DNA of 25,317 nt from an uncultured Gammaproteobacteria bacterium. GTDB taxonomy: Bacteria; Pseudomonadota; Gammaproteobacteria; Nitrosococcales; Methylophagaceae. The translations under genes were made by a program, and so were the position numbers. The stretch is taken from contig CAJXPP010000006.1 of NCBI GenBank assembly GCA_913058195.1, positions 1-25,317 on the forward strand, written 5' to 3'. A model generated the notes under the pieces. That model was not told the DNA's origin, did no database searches, and saw nothing but the letters and a program-made list of their open reading frames with translations. Positions 14,240 through 23,755 of the stretch are shown here, one piece after another (position 1 is the first letter of the stretch; the number at the start of each line of letters is the position of its first letter).

Positions 14240-14338
14240 CTACTCTTCTTCGCCTGCAGCTGAGATATAGAGGAATACAAAAAAGAATAGCGCCATCACC
14301 ATCAGTTCGAACCACGGAAGCTGAGAGAGCGTATAGAG
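14240..14338 (-). other. Possible small membrane-protein reading frame without a clear start
   Basis: The minus strand is open for 32 codons ending ISAAGEEE and a TAG at 14240-14242. It reads like a small single-helix membrane protein: LPWFELMVMA, then a run of F, V and L, then an acidic tail. The first ATG (14300-14302) would drop the LPWFEL segment, leaving 20 residues, and no Shine-Dalgarno precedes it; upstream codons offer only non-standard starts (ACG at 14332). It could be a decayed gene fragment, a gene with an unusual start, or chance. I do not recognise a family. Confidence 0.3.
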
Positions 14339-14451
14339 TCAAACTATTAAGGTAAAAGGCTAATTTTGGCATCAATTTGTGATGTGAAATTATAGTTTTC
14401 TAATGAAAAACCGTTAGAATGTAACGTAAGATCATTTAGGATAACCTATCT

Positions 14452-15648
14452 ATGGCCATAAAAATTTCATCTTCTGAGCTTCGTATTGGCATGTATATGC
14501 ATAAGCTCGGCGGTTCTTGGTTAAAACACCCATTCTTACGTAGTAGTTTTTTATTAGAAGACAACAATGATATAAAACGTATTATTAAAGCGGGCATTAA
14601 AGAGGTCTGGATTGATGAATCAAAAGGATTGTCTAGAGAGCTAAAGCAAATAGAAGAAACCCAAGAAGCGGACCTAATAGAAGAGCCTCCCGTAGAAATA
14701 ATAAATGAGGAAGCGGTCGGATCAATGGAAGAAGAGATTGATCGTGCCCGCAAGTTTTGTAACGCTGCTAAAGAACAAGTTAAGGAAATGTTTGATGAGG
14801 TAAGACTTGGTAAAGCTATTGACTCAGAAGTAACAATCCCTTTGGTTGGTGAAATTGAAATGTTAGTTCAACGTAATGCATCAGCTATTCTTAGTGTGGC
14901 ACGTTTAAAGACGCACGATGACTATACCTATATGCACTCCATTGCGGTTTGTGCCTTAATGTTAAGTTTGGCTCATCAGTTAGATTTTGATGAAGAGCAA
15001 ACCCAATTAGCAGGTGTTGGTGGCTTAATGCATGATTTGGGTAAAGCATTGATGCCAACAGAGATATTAAGTAAACCTGGAAAACTTACTGACGCTGAGT
15101 TCGTTACAGTGAGAAGGCATCCACAAGCGGGAGCAACGGTATTACAAGAAAACGGGGCGGCACCAGAAGTTATTGATATTGCCTTACACCATCATGAGAA
15201 AGTCAATGGTAGTGGTTACCCTGATGGGTTGGCAGGTGATGATATTTCTCTGTTAGCTCGAATGGGCGCTATCTGTGATGTTTATGATGCAGTGACATCA
15301 GAGCGGCCCTACAAAAAAGCTTGGGATCCCTCCTATGCTATTCAGGCAATGGCAAAGTGGGAGGGGCATTTTGATAAAAAACTCTTTGCTGTTTTCGTCA
15401 AATCAATTGGTATTTATCCTGTAGGTTCCTTAGTTAGATTATCAACTAAACGCTTAGCTGTTGTTGTTGAGCCGGGTGCTGATTCTCTATTGAAACCTAA
15501 AGTTAAAGTATTCTTCTCTATTTCGGCAAAAGCAGCTATCGAAGTTCAAATTATTGATCTTGCTTCTCCAAGTTGTAAAGTAACTATTGAGGGGCCAGAG
15601 AATCCTGAAAAATGGGGGTTTAAGTCACTTGAGCATTTTTGGCTGTAA
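14452..15648 (+). CDS. HD-GYP domain c-di-GMP phosphodiesterase with DUF3391 N-terminus
   Basis: This 398-residue cytoplasmic protein begins with a DUF3391 domain (about 1-60, RIGMYMHKLGGSWLKHPF) and a charged linker. An HD-GYP domain (about 145-330) follows, with the metal-binding HD in LMHDLGKA (His194, Asp195), HHHEKVNGSGYP carrying GYP at 255-257, and CDVYDAVTSERPYKKA. Motifs are intact, so c-di-GMP hydrolysis to GMP/pGpG is expected. The C-terminal segment (about 335-398) is a small beta-rich extension common in this subfamily. AGGAT precedes ATG 14452. It is the second c-di-GMP gene in this window, and 226 bp without a recognisable gene separate it from glnE. Confidence 0.93.
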   Translation: MAIKISSSELRIGMYMHKLGGSWLKHPFLRSSFLLEDNNDIKRIIKAGIKEVWIDESKGLSRELKQIEETQEADLIEEPPVEIINEEAVGSMEEEIDRARKFCNAAKEQVKEMFDEVRLGKAIDSEVTIPLVGEIEMLVQRNASAILSVARLKTHDDYTYMHSIAVCALMLSLAHQLDFDEEQTQLAGVGGLMHDLGKALMPTEILSKPGKLTDAEFVTVRRHPQAGATVLQENGAAPEVIDIALHHHEKVNGSGYPDGLAGDDISLLARMGAICDVYDAVTSERPYKKAWDPSYAIQAMAKWEGHFDKKLFAVFVKSIGIYPVGSLVRLSTKRLAVVVEPGADSLLKPKVKVFFSISAKAAIEVQIIDLASPSCKVTIEGPENPEKWGFKSLEHFWL

Positions 15649-15874
15649 CACCTTTAAAATGAGAAAGTTGGCTAAAGTTACTACCATAAAACGTGTAGCG
15701 GCACACTAAACTAGGGCACCAACTTAAGGGGTATTACCCTCCTTCAAATCATAGATGTTCAATAACGAAAGAAAGTTCTTAAAGTGAATGAACAGTTCGT
15801 AAATTAAGTACTTGTCCTCATTTTTAAGTTAACATTAGATCTTCAAACATCTGTTATTAATTCTTAAGGTAACT

Positions 15875-18679
15875 ATGACGGTTAATGATTCATTTTCGGG
15901 GCTGTGGCAGCAGCTTTTGACTGGTAACTCTTTACTTGATACAGCAACACAGGTGTTGTCAGGTAGTGATTATGTAACACAGTGGGGTAACCGACATGGT
16001 GAACGTGCTGGAGAACTGTTAGCTTCAAATGATATCAATACGTTTTATGATACTGATGGCTACCAACAACGCTTAAAAGTCGTGCTTGAAGATGTAGCTG
16101 ATGAAACAGCATTGCAACAGAAACTTCGCCATTTTCGGCAGCGCGAAATGGTGCGAATTATTTGGCGTGATCTTGCTGGCTGGGCTGATTTAGCTGAAAC
16201 AGTCCGTGATTTATCGGCCATGGCTGATGCGTGTGTTAGCCAATCATTACATATCTTGCATCAGTGGCAGCGTGAGCAGAGTGGAATTCCGTGCAATGCT
16301 GAAGGAAATGAGCAGCAGTTGATCGTATTAGGTATGGGTAAGTTGGGTGCGGGAGAGTTAAATTTATCGTCTGATATTGATTTGATTTTCACTTATCCCG
16401 AAGATGGTGAAACTCAAGGAATGGCTAAGGTATTAAGTAATAGTGAGTTTTTTACTCGTCTTGGCAGAAAGCTCATTCAGTCCTTAGATAATGTCACGGT
16501 GGATGGTTTTGTATTCCGTGTTGATATGCGACTAAGGCCATTTGGTGAGAGTGGTGCTTTAGCTGCTAGCTTTGATGCGATGGAAGATTATTATCAAACC
16601 CAAGGCCGTGAATGGGAACGCTATGCGATGATAAAGGCGCGAGCGATTACGGGCAGCGAAGCGGGTAAAAAAGGGATTATGGACTTGTTGCGACCGTTTG
16701 TTTATCGCCGTTATTTAGACTATGGCGTGTTTGATGCCTTGCGTGAAATGAAGTCGATGATTGTAGCTCAGTTATATAGCAAAGGCATGGAAGATAATAT
16801 TAAGTTGGGCACTGGTGGCATACGTGAAATCGAATTTATTGGCCAAGTCTTTCAGCTGATTAACGGCGGACGTGATAAGCCCTTACAACAACGGCCTATT
16901 TTAACTATCTTAGATTTGTTAGTAGAACGAGATGTGTTGTCAGAACAGGCGGTTAATGATTTAAAAACTGCTTATGATTTTTTACGCCGAACTGAGCACC
17001 GTATTCAAGCATGGGCTGATCAACAAACCCATTTATTACCGCAAGATGAGGACGGGCAGCAGCGTATTGCTAGCTTAATGGGTTTTGAAAATTGGCAGGG
17101 ATTTACAGTTGTATTATCAGAACACCGTCAGCGAGTACAAAATCATTTTGAGCAGACCTTGGCTGAGCCAGAATCAGAAGCGAAGAGTAGTGAAAAAGTA
17201 TCATTGTTTACTTCGCCAGAAGATGAAAAGTTAAGTTATTTACAACAGCTTGGTTTTGCCGATGCTGAAACAAGTTTATCCGTGATTGAGGATTCATTAG
17301 ATACGCATCAGTATCGTAATATAGGTACAACAGGGCGAGAGCGCTTAGAAAAATTATTACCGTTATTGGTGCGGGCAGCGGCTGAAGTGAATCATTCTGA
17401 TCGCTGTTTGTCGCGGTTAATGCCACTATTAGAGTCGATTATGCGCCGTTCGGCTTATATGTCGTTATTGGTGGAAAATCCTTCGGCATTGTCACAGTTA
17501 GTGAAATTATGTGCGGCTAGCCCATGGATAAGTCATCAATTAACTCGGCATCCAATCCTACTAGATGAGCTGCTCGATCCGCGTAGCCTTTATGAGGTGC
17601 CTGAGCGAGAACAACAAAAATCAGCATTAAAGGATTGTTTAGCGCGAGCGGATGATAACGATCTTGAACGACAAATGGATCTGTTACGAGAATTCAAACA
17701 AATCGTTTCATTACATGTTGCAGCAGCAGACATTACTGATGTATTGCCGTTGATGCGTGTGGGCGATCAATTATCAGAGTTAGCAGAGCTGCAGTTAGAA
17801 GTAGCTATGCGCCTAGCATGGCAATATTTAGTGTTGCGTCATGGTCGGCCACCTTGTACAGATAATGATGATTTGAGTCAGTGTGGCTTTAGTGTGTTGG
17901 CTTATGGCAAGTTAGGCGGATTGGAATTGGGTTATGGTTCCGATTTAGATTTAGTGTTTATTTATGATGATATGGTGAATAAAGGTGTGACTGATGGCGA
18001 TAAGCCGCTTGGTGCGCCGATGTTTTATATTCGACTTGCACAGCGAATGATCCATCTACTTAATACAGTAACATCAGGCGGGATTTTGTATGAAGTTGAT
18101 ATGCGATTACGACCTAATGGCAACTCAGGTTTACTTGTAACTGCCGTTTCAGGTTTTGCAGAATATCAAAATGAAGAGGCATGGACATGGGAGCATCAAG
18201 CCCTAGTTCGGGCAAGATGTGTCGCAGGTGATTCGCACTTAGCACAAAAAATTGTGATTATTCGCCAACAAATACTAGAAAAACAACGCGATCAGCAGGC
18301 ATTAGTAGCCGAAGTGCGAGATATGCGTGCTAAAATGCGTAGCAATTTGGATAAGAGCAGTGAACAGCTATTTGATCTTAAACAAGGTGAGGGTGGTATA
18401 GCCGATATTGAGTTTATGGTGCAGTATGCTGTTTTAGCATGGTCTGTAGACTTACCTGAACTACATGCTTATACCGATAATATTAGAGTGTTAGATGCGT
18501 TGAAATCGACGGGAAAGCTCAGTGAAGATGAGTGTAATCTGCTGGCGGATGCTTATCGTTTTTATCGAAGTTTGGCGAATCGCTGTGTATTACAAGAAAT
18601 GCCGGCAGTTGTGCCGATTGCCGACGTTGCTGATTATCAGCCAAAAGTAAAAGCAATTTGGCAGCATTGCTTAAGTTAA
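15875..18679 (+). CDS. glnE: Bifunctional glutamine synthetase adenylyltransferase / deadenylase
   Basis: GlnE (ATase) adenylylates glutamine synthetase when nitrogen is plentiful and removes AMP when it is scarce, under control of PII. The 934-residue protein carries both nucleotidyltransferase domains. The N-terminal adenylyl-removing site is GMGKLGAGELN then SSDIDL (about 153-170), and the C-terminal adenylylating site is YGKLGGLELGYGSDLDLVF (about 676-694). Length is close to the E. coli enzyme (946). AAGG lies before ATG 15875. ilvE follows after 41 bp and may be co-transcribed. Complete. Confidence 0.97.
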   Translation: MTVNDSFSGLWQQLLTGNSLLDTATQVLSGSDYVTQWGNRHGERAGELLASNDINTFYDTDGYQQRLKVVLEDVADETALQQKLRHFRQREMVRIIWRDLAGWADLAETVRDLSAMADACVSQSLHILHQWQREQSGIPCNAEGNEQQLIVLGMGKLGAGELNLSSDIDLIFTYPEDGETQGMAKVLSNSEFFTRLGRKLIQSLDNVTVDGFVFRVDMRLRPFGESGALAASFDAMEDYYQTQGREWERYAMIKARAITGSEAGKKGIMDLLRPFVYRRYLDYGVFDALREMKSMIVAQLYSKGMEDNIKLGTGGIREIEFIGQVFQLINGGRDKPLQQRPILTILDLLVERDVLSEQAVNDLKTAYDFLRRTEHRIQAWADQQTHLLPQDEDGQQRIASLMGFENWQGFTVVLSEHRQRVQNHFEQTLAEPESEAKSSEKVSLFTSPEDEKLSYLQQLGFADAETSLSVIEDSLDTHQYRNIGTTGRERLEKLLPLLVRAAAEVNHSDRCLSRLMPLLESIMRRSAYMSLLVENPSALSQLVKLCAASPWISHQLTRHPILLDELLDPRSLYEVPEREQQKSALKDCLARADDNDLERQMDLLREFKQIVSLHVAAADITDVLPLMRVGDQLSELAELQLEVAMRLAWQYLVLRHGRPPCTDNDDLSQCGFSVLAYGKLGGLELGYGSDLDLVFIYDDMVNKGVTDGDKPLGAPMFYIRLAQRMIHLLNTVTSGGILYEVDMRLRPNGNSGLLVTAVSGFAEYQNEEAWTWEHQALVRARCVAGDSHLAQKIVIIRQQILEKQRDQQALVAEVRDMRAKMRSNLDKSSEQLFDLKQGEGGIADIEFMVQYAVLAWSVDLPELHAYTDNIRVLDALKSTGKLSEDECNLLADAYRFYRSLANRCVLQEMPAVVPIADVADYQPKVKAIWQHCLS

Positions 18680-18720
18680 TTTTAAATATTTTATAAAGAA
18701 TTTTAGAGAATTAGACAATT

Positions 18721-19650
18721 ATGGTTACTCCAACAATGGCAGATCGTGACGGTGTTATTTGGTTAGATGGCGAAATGGTGCCATGGCGTGAAGCAAAAGT
18801 GCATGTTTTAACACATACCCTTCATTATGGAATGGGTGTATTTGAAGGTGTCCGAGCCTATAACACCAGTCAAGGCCCTGCTATTTTCCGTTTGCAAGAA
18901 CATACTGACCGCCTATTTCGCTCAGCTAAAATCTTGGGCATGGGCATGCCGTTTGATAAAGATGTATTGAACGAAGCTCAAAAAGCAGTAGTTCGTGACA
19001 ATAATCTTGAGTCAGCTTATCTACGTCCAATGTGTTTTTACGGCAGTGAAGGCATGGGGATCCGTGCTGACAACTTGAAAACGCATGTCATGGTTGCTGC
19101 ATGGGAATGGGGTTCATACCTTGGTGATGAGAATATGGAAAAAGGTATCCGTATCAAAACATCATCATTTACCCGTCACCACGTCAATATCGCGCTGACT
19201 AAAGCCAAAGCGAATGGTAACTACATGAACTCAATGTTGGCATTGCAAGAAGCAATCAACTGCGGTTATGACGAAGCCTTATTGCTCGATGCAAGCGGTT
19301 TTGTAGCCGAAGGCAGTGGCGAAAACTTCTTTATGATACGTGATGGTGTGTTGTATACACCGACTTTAACATCTGCTTTAGAAGGTATTACTCGCGCGAC
19401 AGTTATTCAGTTAGCAGAAGATATCGGCTTGAAAGTAGTTGAAAAACAAATTACGCGTGATGAAGTTTATATTGCTGATGAAGCTTTCTTTACAGGCACA
19501 GCGGCTGAAGTTACGCCAATTCGTGAGTTAGATAACCGTGAAATTGGTAATGGTGGCCGTGGTCCGATTACAGAGCAATTGCAAGCAATGTATTTTGATC
19601 AAGTATACGGACGCAGTGGCATTTATAAAAACTGGAACTCGCACGTTTAA
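18721..19650 (+). CDS. ilvE: Branched-chain amino acid aminotransferase
   Basis: This PLP-dependent class IV (fold type IV) aminotransferase interconverts leucine, isoleucine and valine with their 2-oxo acids, using glutamate. The 309 residues match the family length. Landmarks are the HTLHYGMGVFEGVRAY segment, LRPMCFYG, the PLP lysine in TKAKANGNYMNS (Lys163), EGSGENFFM, and FFTGTAAEVTPI. It lies between glnE and yebC; pairing of glnE with ilvE also occurs in other gammaproteobacteria. The ribosome site before ATG 18721 is weak. Confidence 0.96.
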   Translation: MVTPTMADRDGVIWLDGEMVPWREAKVHVLTHTLHYGMGVFEGVRAYNTSQGPAIFRLQEHTDRLFRSAKILGMGMPFDKDVLNEAQKAVVRDNNLESAYLRPMCFYGSEGMGIRADNLKTHVMVAAWEWGSYLGDENMEKGIRIKTSSFTRHHVNIALTKAKANGNYMNSMLALQEAINCGYDEALLLDASGFVAEGSGENFFMIRDGVLYTPTLTSALEGITRATVIQLAEDIGLKVVEKQITRDEVYIADEAFFTGTAAEVTPIRELDNREIGNGGRGPITEQLQAMYFDQVYGRSGIYKNWNSHV

Positions 19651-19702
19651 AATATATTTTAATTGCGTATATTAAACATAGATAGAACAGAGGTAGCAGC
19701 AC

Positions 19703-20455
19703 ATGGCAGGTCATAGTAAGTGGGCAAATATTCAGCATCGTAAAGGCGCTCAAGATGCCAAGCGTGGAAAGTTGTTCACTAAATTTATTCGTGAAATCAG
19801 TGTTGCAGCAAAAGAAGGCGGTAGTGATCCAGTTAATAATCCTCGTCTTCGTGCAGCCATTGATAAAGCGTTAAGTGGCAATATGACTCGTGACGTGATT
19901 GAACGGGCCACAAAACGTGGTGCGGGCGAGCTTGAAGGCGTTACTTATGAAGAAATTCGTTATGAAGGTTATGGCCCCAGCGGCACCGCTATCATGATGG
20001 ACTGCCTAACAGATAATAAAAACCGTACCGTAGCTGAAGTACGTAATGTGTTCACTAAACGTGGCGGCAATATGGGTACGGATGGTTCTGTATCTTATCT
20101 ATTTAGCAAAAAAGGCATCATTTCTTATGCTGCTGGTGCCGATGAAGATGTGGTAATGGAAGCGGCACTAGAAGCAGGAGCTGATGATGTTGTTACTAAT
20201 GAAGATGGTACGGTTGACGTATTCACAACCCAAGAAGACTACACAGCAGTTAAGGATGCATTAGATGCCTCTGGATTAGAATCAATCTCTGCTGAAATCA
20301 CAATGCACCCTGAAACAACCGTTGCCTTAGAGGTGAAAGATGCCGAGAAAGCTATCGCAATGATTGATGCATTTGAAGATTTAGATGATGTGCAACAGGT
20401 CTACACGAATGCCGACTTCTCTGATGAAGTAATGGCACAGTTGAATGCTGAGTAA
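19703..20455 (+). CDS. yebC: YebC/TACO1 family protein
   Basis: This 250-residue cytoplasmic protein begins with the signature MAGHSKWANIQHRKGAQD and RGKLFTKF, and continues with the acidic YebC domains (YEGYGPSGTA, NKNRTVAEVR, GGNMGTDGSVSYLF). Family members were long annotated as transcriptional regulators; more recent work links YebC/TACO1 proteins to translation of proline-rich stretches. AGAGG lies upstream of ATG 19703. It is the first gene of the yebC-ruvC-ruvA-ruvB series, a conserved gammaproteobacterial order, with ruvC 15 bp downstream. Confidence 0.97.
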   Translation: MAGHSKWANIQHRKGAQDAKRGKLFTKFIREISVAAKEGGSDPVNNPRLRAAIDKALSGNMTRDVIERATKRGAGELEGVTYEEIRYEGYGPSGTAIMMDCLTDNKNRTVAEVRNVFTKRGGNMGTDGSVSYLFSKKGIISYAAGADEDVVMEAALEAGADDVVTNEDGTVDVFTTQEDYTAVKDALDASGLESISAEITMHPETTVALEVKDAEKAIAMIDAFEDLDDVQQVYTNADFSDEVMAQLNAE

Positions 20456-20470
20456 AGTAGAACATATCCC

Positions 20471-21016
20471 GTGCCACGAATTTTAGGCATTGATCCCGGG
20501 TCACGTAAAACAGGCTTTGGCATCATTGAATTTGAAGGCCAAAAAATAAAGCATATTATTAACGGTCGATTGCTGGTGGGTGACGGTGATTTCCCAGGAA
20601 GATTAAAACAGATATTTGAAGGTTTAACAGATATTATTCAACGTTATCAACCCGATATAATGGCAATAGAACAAGTATTTTTACATAAAAATGCTGATTC
20701 TGCTTTGAAGCTTGGGCAGGCGCGTGGTGCCGCTATTTGTGCTGGTGTAAGTCAAAATCTCACCGTACATGAATACAGTGCAACACAAATTAAAAAAGCT
20801 GTTGTTGGTAATGGTCATGCTAAAAAAGAGCAGGTGCAATATATGATGTCAGTTATTTTATCATTGCCAGAAATACCTCAAGAAGACGCCGCCGATGCTT
20901 TGGCATGTGCGATGACGCATATTAGCCATGCTGCTTTGGATCGTAGTCAGCAGAAGAATAAGCTGCCTGAAGGCATGCGGACCTCTCGTCGTGGTGGCGG
21001 GCGTTACGGACGATGA
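20471..21016 (+). CDS. ruvC: Holliday junction resolvase RuvC
   Basis: This dimeric endonuclease cuts Holliday junctions during recombination repair, acting with RuvAB. Of its 181 residues the four catalytic carboxylates are visible as Asp8 (ILGIDPGSRKTGFG), Glu67 (AIEQVF), Asp139 and Asp142 (EDAADALACA), one position later than in E. coli. The start is GTG 20471, required to give the family N-terminus PRILGIDPG; the ribosome site is poor and coupling to yebC (15 bp) is plausible. The C-terminus is basic and glycine-arginine-rich. Confidence 0.97.
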   Translation: MPRILGIDPGSRKTGFGIIEFEGQKIKHIINGRLLVGDGDFPGRLKQIFEGLTDIIQRYQPDIMAIEQVFLHKNADSALKLGQARGAAICAGVSQNLTVHEYSATQIKKAVVGNGHAKKEQVQYMMSVILSLPEIPQEDAADALACAMTHISHAALDRSQQKNKLPEGMRTSRRGGGRYGR

Positions 21017-21071
21017 ATGACTTTTATAAGTTGGAATATAAACAACATTCTCTATTAATAGCGGTGAGAAA

Positions 21072-21665
21072 ATGATTGGACGATTACGCGGCATCATTTT
21101 AGAAAAACAGGCGCCAAACCTTGTGCTTGATGTGCACGGCGTGGGTTATGAAGTTGCTGCACCGATGTCTACGTTTGTTAATTTACCTGCTATTAATGAT
21201 GAAGTTTCTTTGTTTACTCATTTAGTGGTGCGAGAAGATGCACAATTATTGTATGGATTTTCAACAATACGTGAGCGCTTACTGTTTCGTAGTCTATTAA
21301 AAGTTAATGGAGTTGGTGCTAAACTTGCCTTAACGATTCTATCTGGTAGCGATGTCGATGATTTTGCTCGCAGCGTGCAAGAAGGTGATGCAGCAAGTTT
21401 GACGCGATTACCTGGTGTAGGTAAAAAAACAGCAGAGCGATTAATTATTGAGATGCGTGATAGGTTGAAAGAAGTAAGCGGTGCAATGGGCCTGAAACCA
21501 GTAGTATCAGAGGCTGCAAAATTAGCAGGTGCTAAGGATGAAGCCAGTGAAGCACTAGTATCTTTAGGCTATAAACTTGTAGAAGCAGAAAAAATGATTC
21601 GTAGTTTAGACAGTGATGGTCTAACCACGGAAGAAATAATTAAATTAGCCTTACAGAGACACTAA
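21072..21665 (+). CDS. ruvA: Holliday junction DNA helicase subunit RuvA
   Basis: RuvA is the tetrameric junction-binding subunit that positions RuvB motors. The 197 residues begin MIGRLRGIILEKQAPNLVLD (OB fold), then carry two helix-hairpin-helix motifs (LKVNGVGAKLALTIL and RLPGVGKKTAERLI) and a C-terminal RuvB-binding domain (EASEALVSLGY). GGTGAG lies just before ATG 21072. ruvB begins on the base after its stop codon, so the two are translationally coupled. No LexA box is apparent upstream. Confidence 0.98.
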   Translation: MIGRLRGIILEKQAPNLVLDVHGVGYEVAAPMSTFVNLPAINDEVSLFTHLVVREDAQLLYGFSTIRERLLFRSLLKVNGVGAKLALTILSGSDVDDFARSVQEGDAASLTRLPGVGKKTAERLIIEMRDRLKEVSGAMGLKPVVSEAAKLAGAKDEASEALVSLGYKLVEAEKMIRSLDSDGLTTEEIIKLALQRH

Positions 21666-22685
21666 ATGGATCAAGATCGCTTTATTTCTGCTGATGCTAA
21701 TATGGATGAGGCTGCTCCTGAGTTGGCTATTCGCCCTGATAGCTTAAGCGATTATATTGGTCAGCCTGCTGTGCGCGAACAAATGGACTTATTTATTTCT
21801 GCAGCGAGAAAACGAAAAGAAGCCTTAGATCATACTTTGATATTTGGGCCTCCCGGTTTAGGTAAAACAACCTTAGCGCATATAATTGCTAATGAAATGG
21901 GCGTTAACCTAAAGCAAACGTCAGGGCCGGTTTTAGAGCGGCCGGGTGATTTAGCTGCCTTATTAACTAATCTTGAACCTAATGATGTGTTGTTTGTGGA
22001 TGAAATTCACCGCCTCAGCCCAATTGTAGAAGAAGTATTGTATCCGGCAATGGAAGACTATCAGCTTGATATTATGATTGGTGAAGGCCCTGCCGCACGA
22101 TCAATTAAGCTAGATTTAGAACCCTTTACCTTAGTGGGAGCCACCACACGAGCAGGGTCGTTAACGTCACCATTGCGAGATCGTTTTGGTATCGTACAAC
22201 GATTAGAGTTCTATCAAATAGAAGACTTGAGCACCATTGTGCAACGTAGTGCTCGTATTTTTGGGGTCCCATTAGATGTGACGGGTGCTAATGAAATTGC
22301 ACGACGGTCACGAGGCACGCCACGTATAGCCAATCGATTATTACGCCGCGTGCGAGATTACGCTGAAGTAAAATTTGATGGTCAGATCACCGCAGAAGTC
22401 GCTAGACAAGCATTAGACTTACTCGATGTTGATGATAATGGTTTTGATATGTTGGATCGCAAATTACTATTAGCTATTATTGAAAAATTTGAAGGCGGCC
22501 CTGTCGGCGTTGATAATTTGGCCGCAGCGATTGGCGAAGAACGTGGCACTATTGAAGATGTACTTGAACCTTACCTAATTCAGGAAGGTTTTATTATGCG
22601 CACTCCGCGTGGACGTGTTGCTACCAAACGTGCATGGTTACACTTAGGTTTGTCACCGACATTGGTAGATGATATTAATGACTGA
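21666..22685 (+). CDS. ruvB: Holliday junction DNA helicase RuvB
   Basis: RuvB is the AAA+ hexameric motor that drives branch migration. Of 339 residues, Walker A is GPPGLGKTTLA, Walker B is VLFVDEIHRL, sensor 1 lies in LVGATTRAGSLTSPLRDRFG, and the C-terminal winged helix contains TPRGRVAT. The ATG at 21666 abuts the ruvA stop, and the ribosome site lies inside ruvA. Its end overlaps the start of ybgC, linking the ruv genes with the tol genes in one transcription unit. Confidence 0.99.
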   Translation: MDQDRFISADANMDEAAPELAIRPDSLSDYIGQPAVREQMDLFISAARKRKEALDHTLIFGPPGLGKTTLAHIIANEMGVNLKQTSGPVLERPGDLAALLTNLEPNDVLFVDEIHRLSPIVEEVLYPAMEDYQLDIMIGEGPAARSIKLDLEPFTLVGATTRAGSLTSPLRDRFGIVQRLEFYQIEDLSTIVQRSARIFGVPLDVTGANEIARRSRGTPRIANRLLRRVRDYAEVKFDGQITAEVARQALDLLDVDDNGFDMLDRKLLLAIIEKFEGGPVGVDNLAAAIGEERGTIEDVLEPYLIQEGFIMRTPRGRVATKRAWLHLGLSPTLVDDIND

Positions 22686-23082
22686 GTTTGAATGGCCAAT
22701 CCGTGTTTATTATGAAGATACAGATAGTGGCGGTGTGGTTTACCACTCCAATTATCTTAACTTTATGGAGCGAGCACGAACAGAATGGTTGCGTTCAATG
22801 GGTTTTGAGCAAGATGTATTAATTGCTGAGCATAACTGTCTTTTCGCTGTGCACTCGATGCAACTTAATTTTAAACGCCCGGCAAAGTTTAATGATGCCT
22901 TGCTAGTTCGATCACAATTAGTTAAAGCTGTAGGTGCTAGAATGGAATTTGAACAAAAAATTTACCGTGATACTGAACTGTTGTGTGAAGCTATTGTCAA
23001 AATCGCGTGTTTGGATGCAATCCGGTTTCGTCCGATGGTTATTCCACCTTTTTTATTAATGGAGATACAAAGTGAGCACTGA
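22678..23082 (+). CDS. ybgC: Acyl-CoA thioesterase YbgC (Tol-Pal associated)
   Basis: This small hot-dog-fold thioesterase, encoded with tol genes in most gammaproteobacteria, hydrolyses short- or long-chain acyl-CoA/ACP and may affect membrane phospholipids. The signature VYYEDTDSGGVVYHSNYL followed by ERARTEWL is intact. Two starts are possible: ATG 22669 (137 aa) and ATG 22678 (134 aa, MTEFEWPIRVYY). The second better matches homologue N-termini, but neither has a clear ribosome site. Both overlap the ruvB end, as expected for coupled translation. tolQ begins 11 nt before its stop. Confidence 0.95.
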   Translation: MTEFEWPIRVYYEDTDSGGVVYHSNYLNFMERARTEWLRSMGFEQDVLIAEHNCLFAVHSMQLNFKRPAKFNDALLVRSQLVKAVGARMEFEQKIYRDTELLCEAIVKIACLDAIRFRPMVIPPFLLMEIQSEH

Positions 23083-23740
23083 TCTTTCTTTGCTAAGCCT
23101 CATATCTGATGCCAGCTTATTGGTGCAATTTGTTATGCTGATTCTATTAGCGATTTCTGTGTTTTCATGGACGGTTGTGTTCAAGAAACGCACGGAGCTG
23201 AATGAAGCTAAAAAAGATGCTGATTCATTCGAAGATAAATTTTGGTCTGGTAATGAGCTTAATAAACTATATGAAGATATCTCTGCTCGACCACATGCCA
23301 GCCTAGGAATGGAAGGGATTTTCGAAGTTGGGTTTAAAGAATTTGTTCGATTAAAGAAAACAGCTCCTGAGTCACCAGTTCTACTTGAAGGCGCGCAGCG
23401 TGTAATGCGAATTTCTTTAGCCCGCGAAATTGATAAGCTTGAAGAGTCTTTATCTTTTTTAGCTACAGCAGGCTCTATTAGCCCTTATATTGGTTTATTC
23501 GGAACGGTATGGGGAATCATGAATTCATTTATGGCTTTAGGTGAAGTACAACAAGCAACATTAGGCATGGTTGCTCCAGGTATCGCCGAAGCATTGATTG
23601 CGACGGCAATGGGTTTGTTTGCTGCCATTCCAGCAGTAGTTGCTTATAACCGTTATTCAAATCAGGTAGAGCGATTAATCAGCCGTTATGACACGTTCTT
23701 AGAAGAATTTTCTTCTATTTTGCAACGCCAACATAGCTAA
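23072..23740 (+). CDS. tolQ: Tol-Pal system proton channel subunit TolQ
   Basis: This inner-membrane protein of the MotA/TolQ/ExbB family forms, with TolR, the proton-driven motor that powers TolA during outer-membrane constriction at division. Of 222 residues, three transmembrane segments are visible (about 15-36, 133-158 and 168-192), including the conserved ISPYIGLFGTVWGIMNSF and APGIAEALIATAMGLFAAIP. The start is GTG 23072 with GGAG about 7 nt upstream, overlapping the ybgC end by 11 nt. tolR follows after 15 bp. Confidence 0.98.
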   Translation: MSTDLSLLSLISDASLLVQFVMLILLAISVFSWTVVFKKRTELNEAKKDADSFEDKFWSGNELNKLYEDISARPHASLGMEGIFEVGFKEFVRLKKTAPESPVLLEGAQRVMRISLAREIDKLEESLSFLATAGSISPYIGLFGTVWGIMNSFMALGEVQQATLGMVAPGIAEALIATAMGLFAAIPAVVAYNRYSNQVERLISRYDTFLEEFSSILQRQHS

Positions 23741-23755
23741 TTACGAGTTCGATTC

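Noticed and set aside
15649..15874. Possible gene or terminator in the gap before glnE
   Set aside because: Only short frames and a weak interrupted AAGGGG/CCCTCCTT pairing near 15727-15745 without a T run; nothing supportable.
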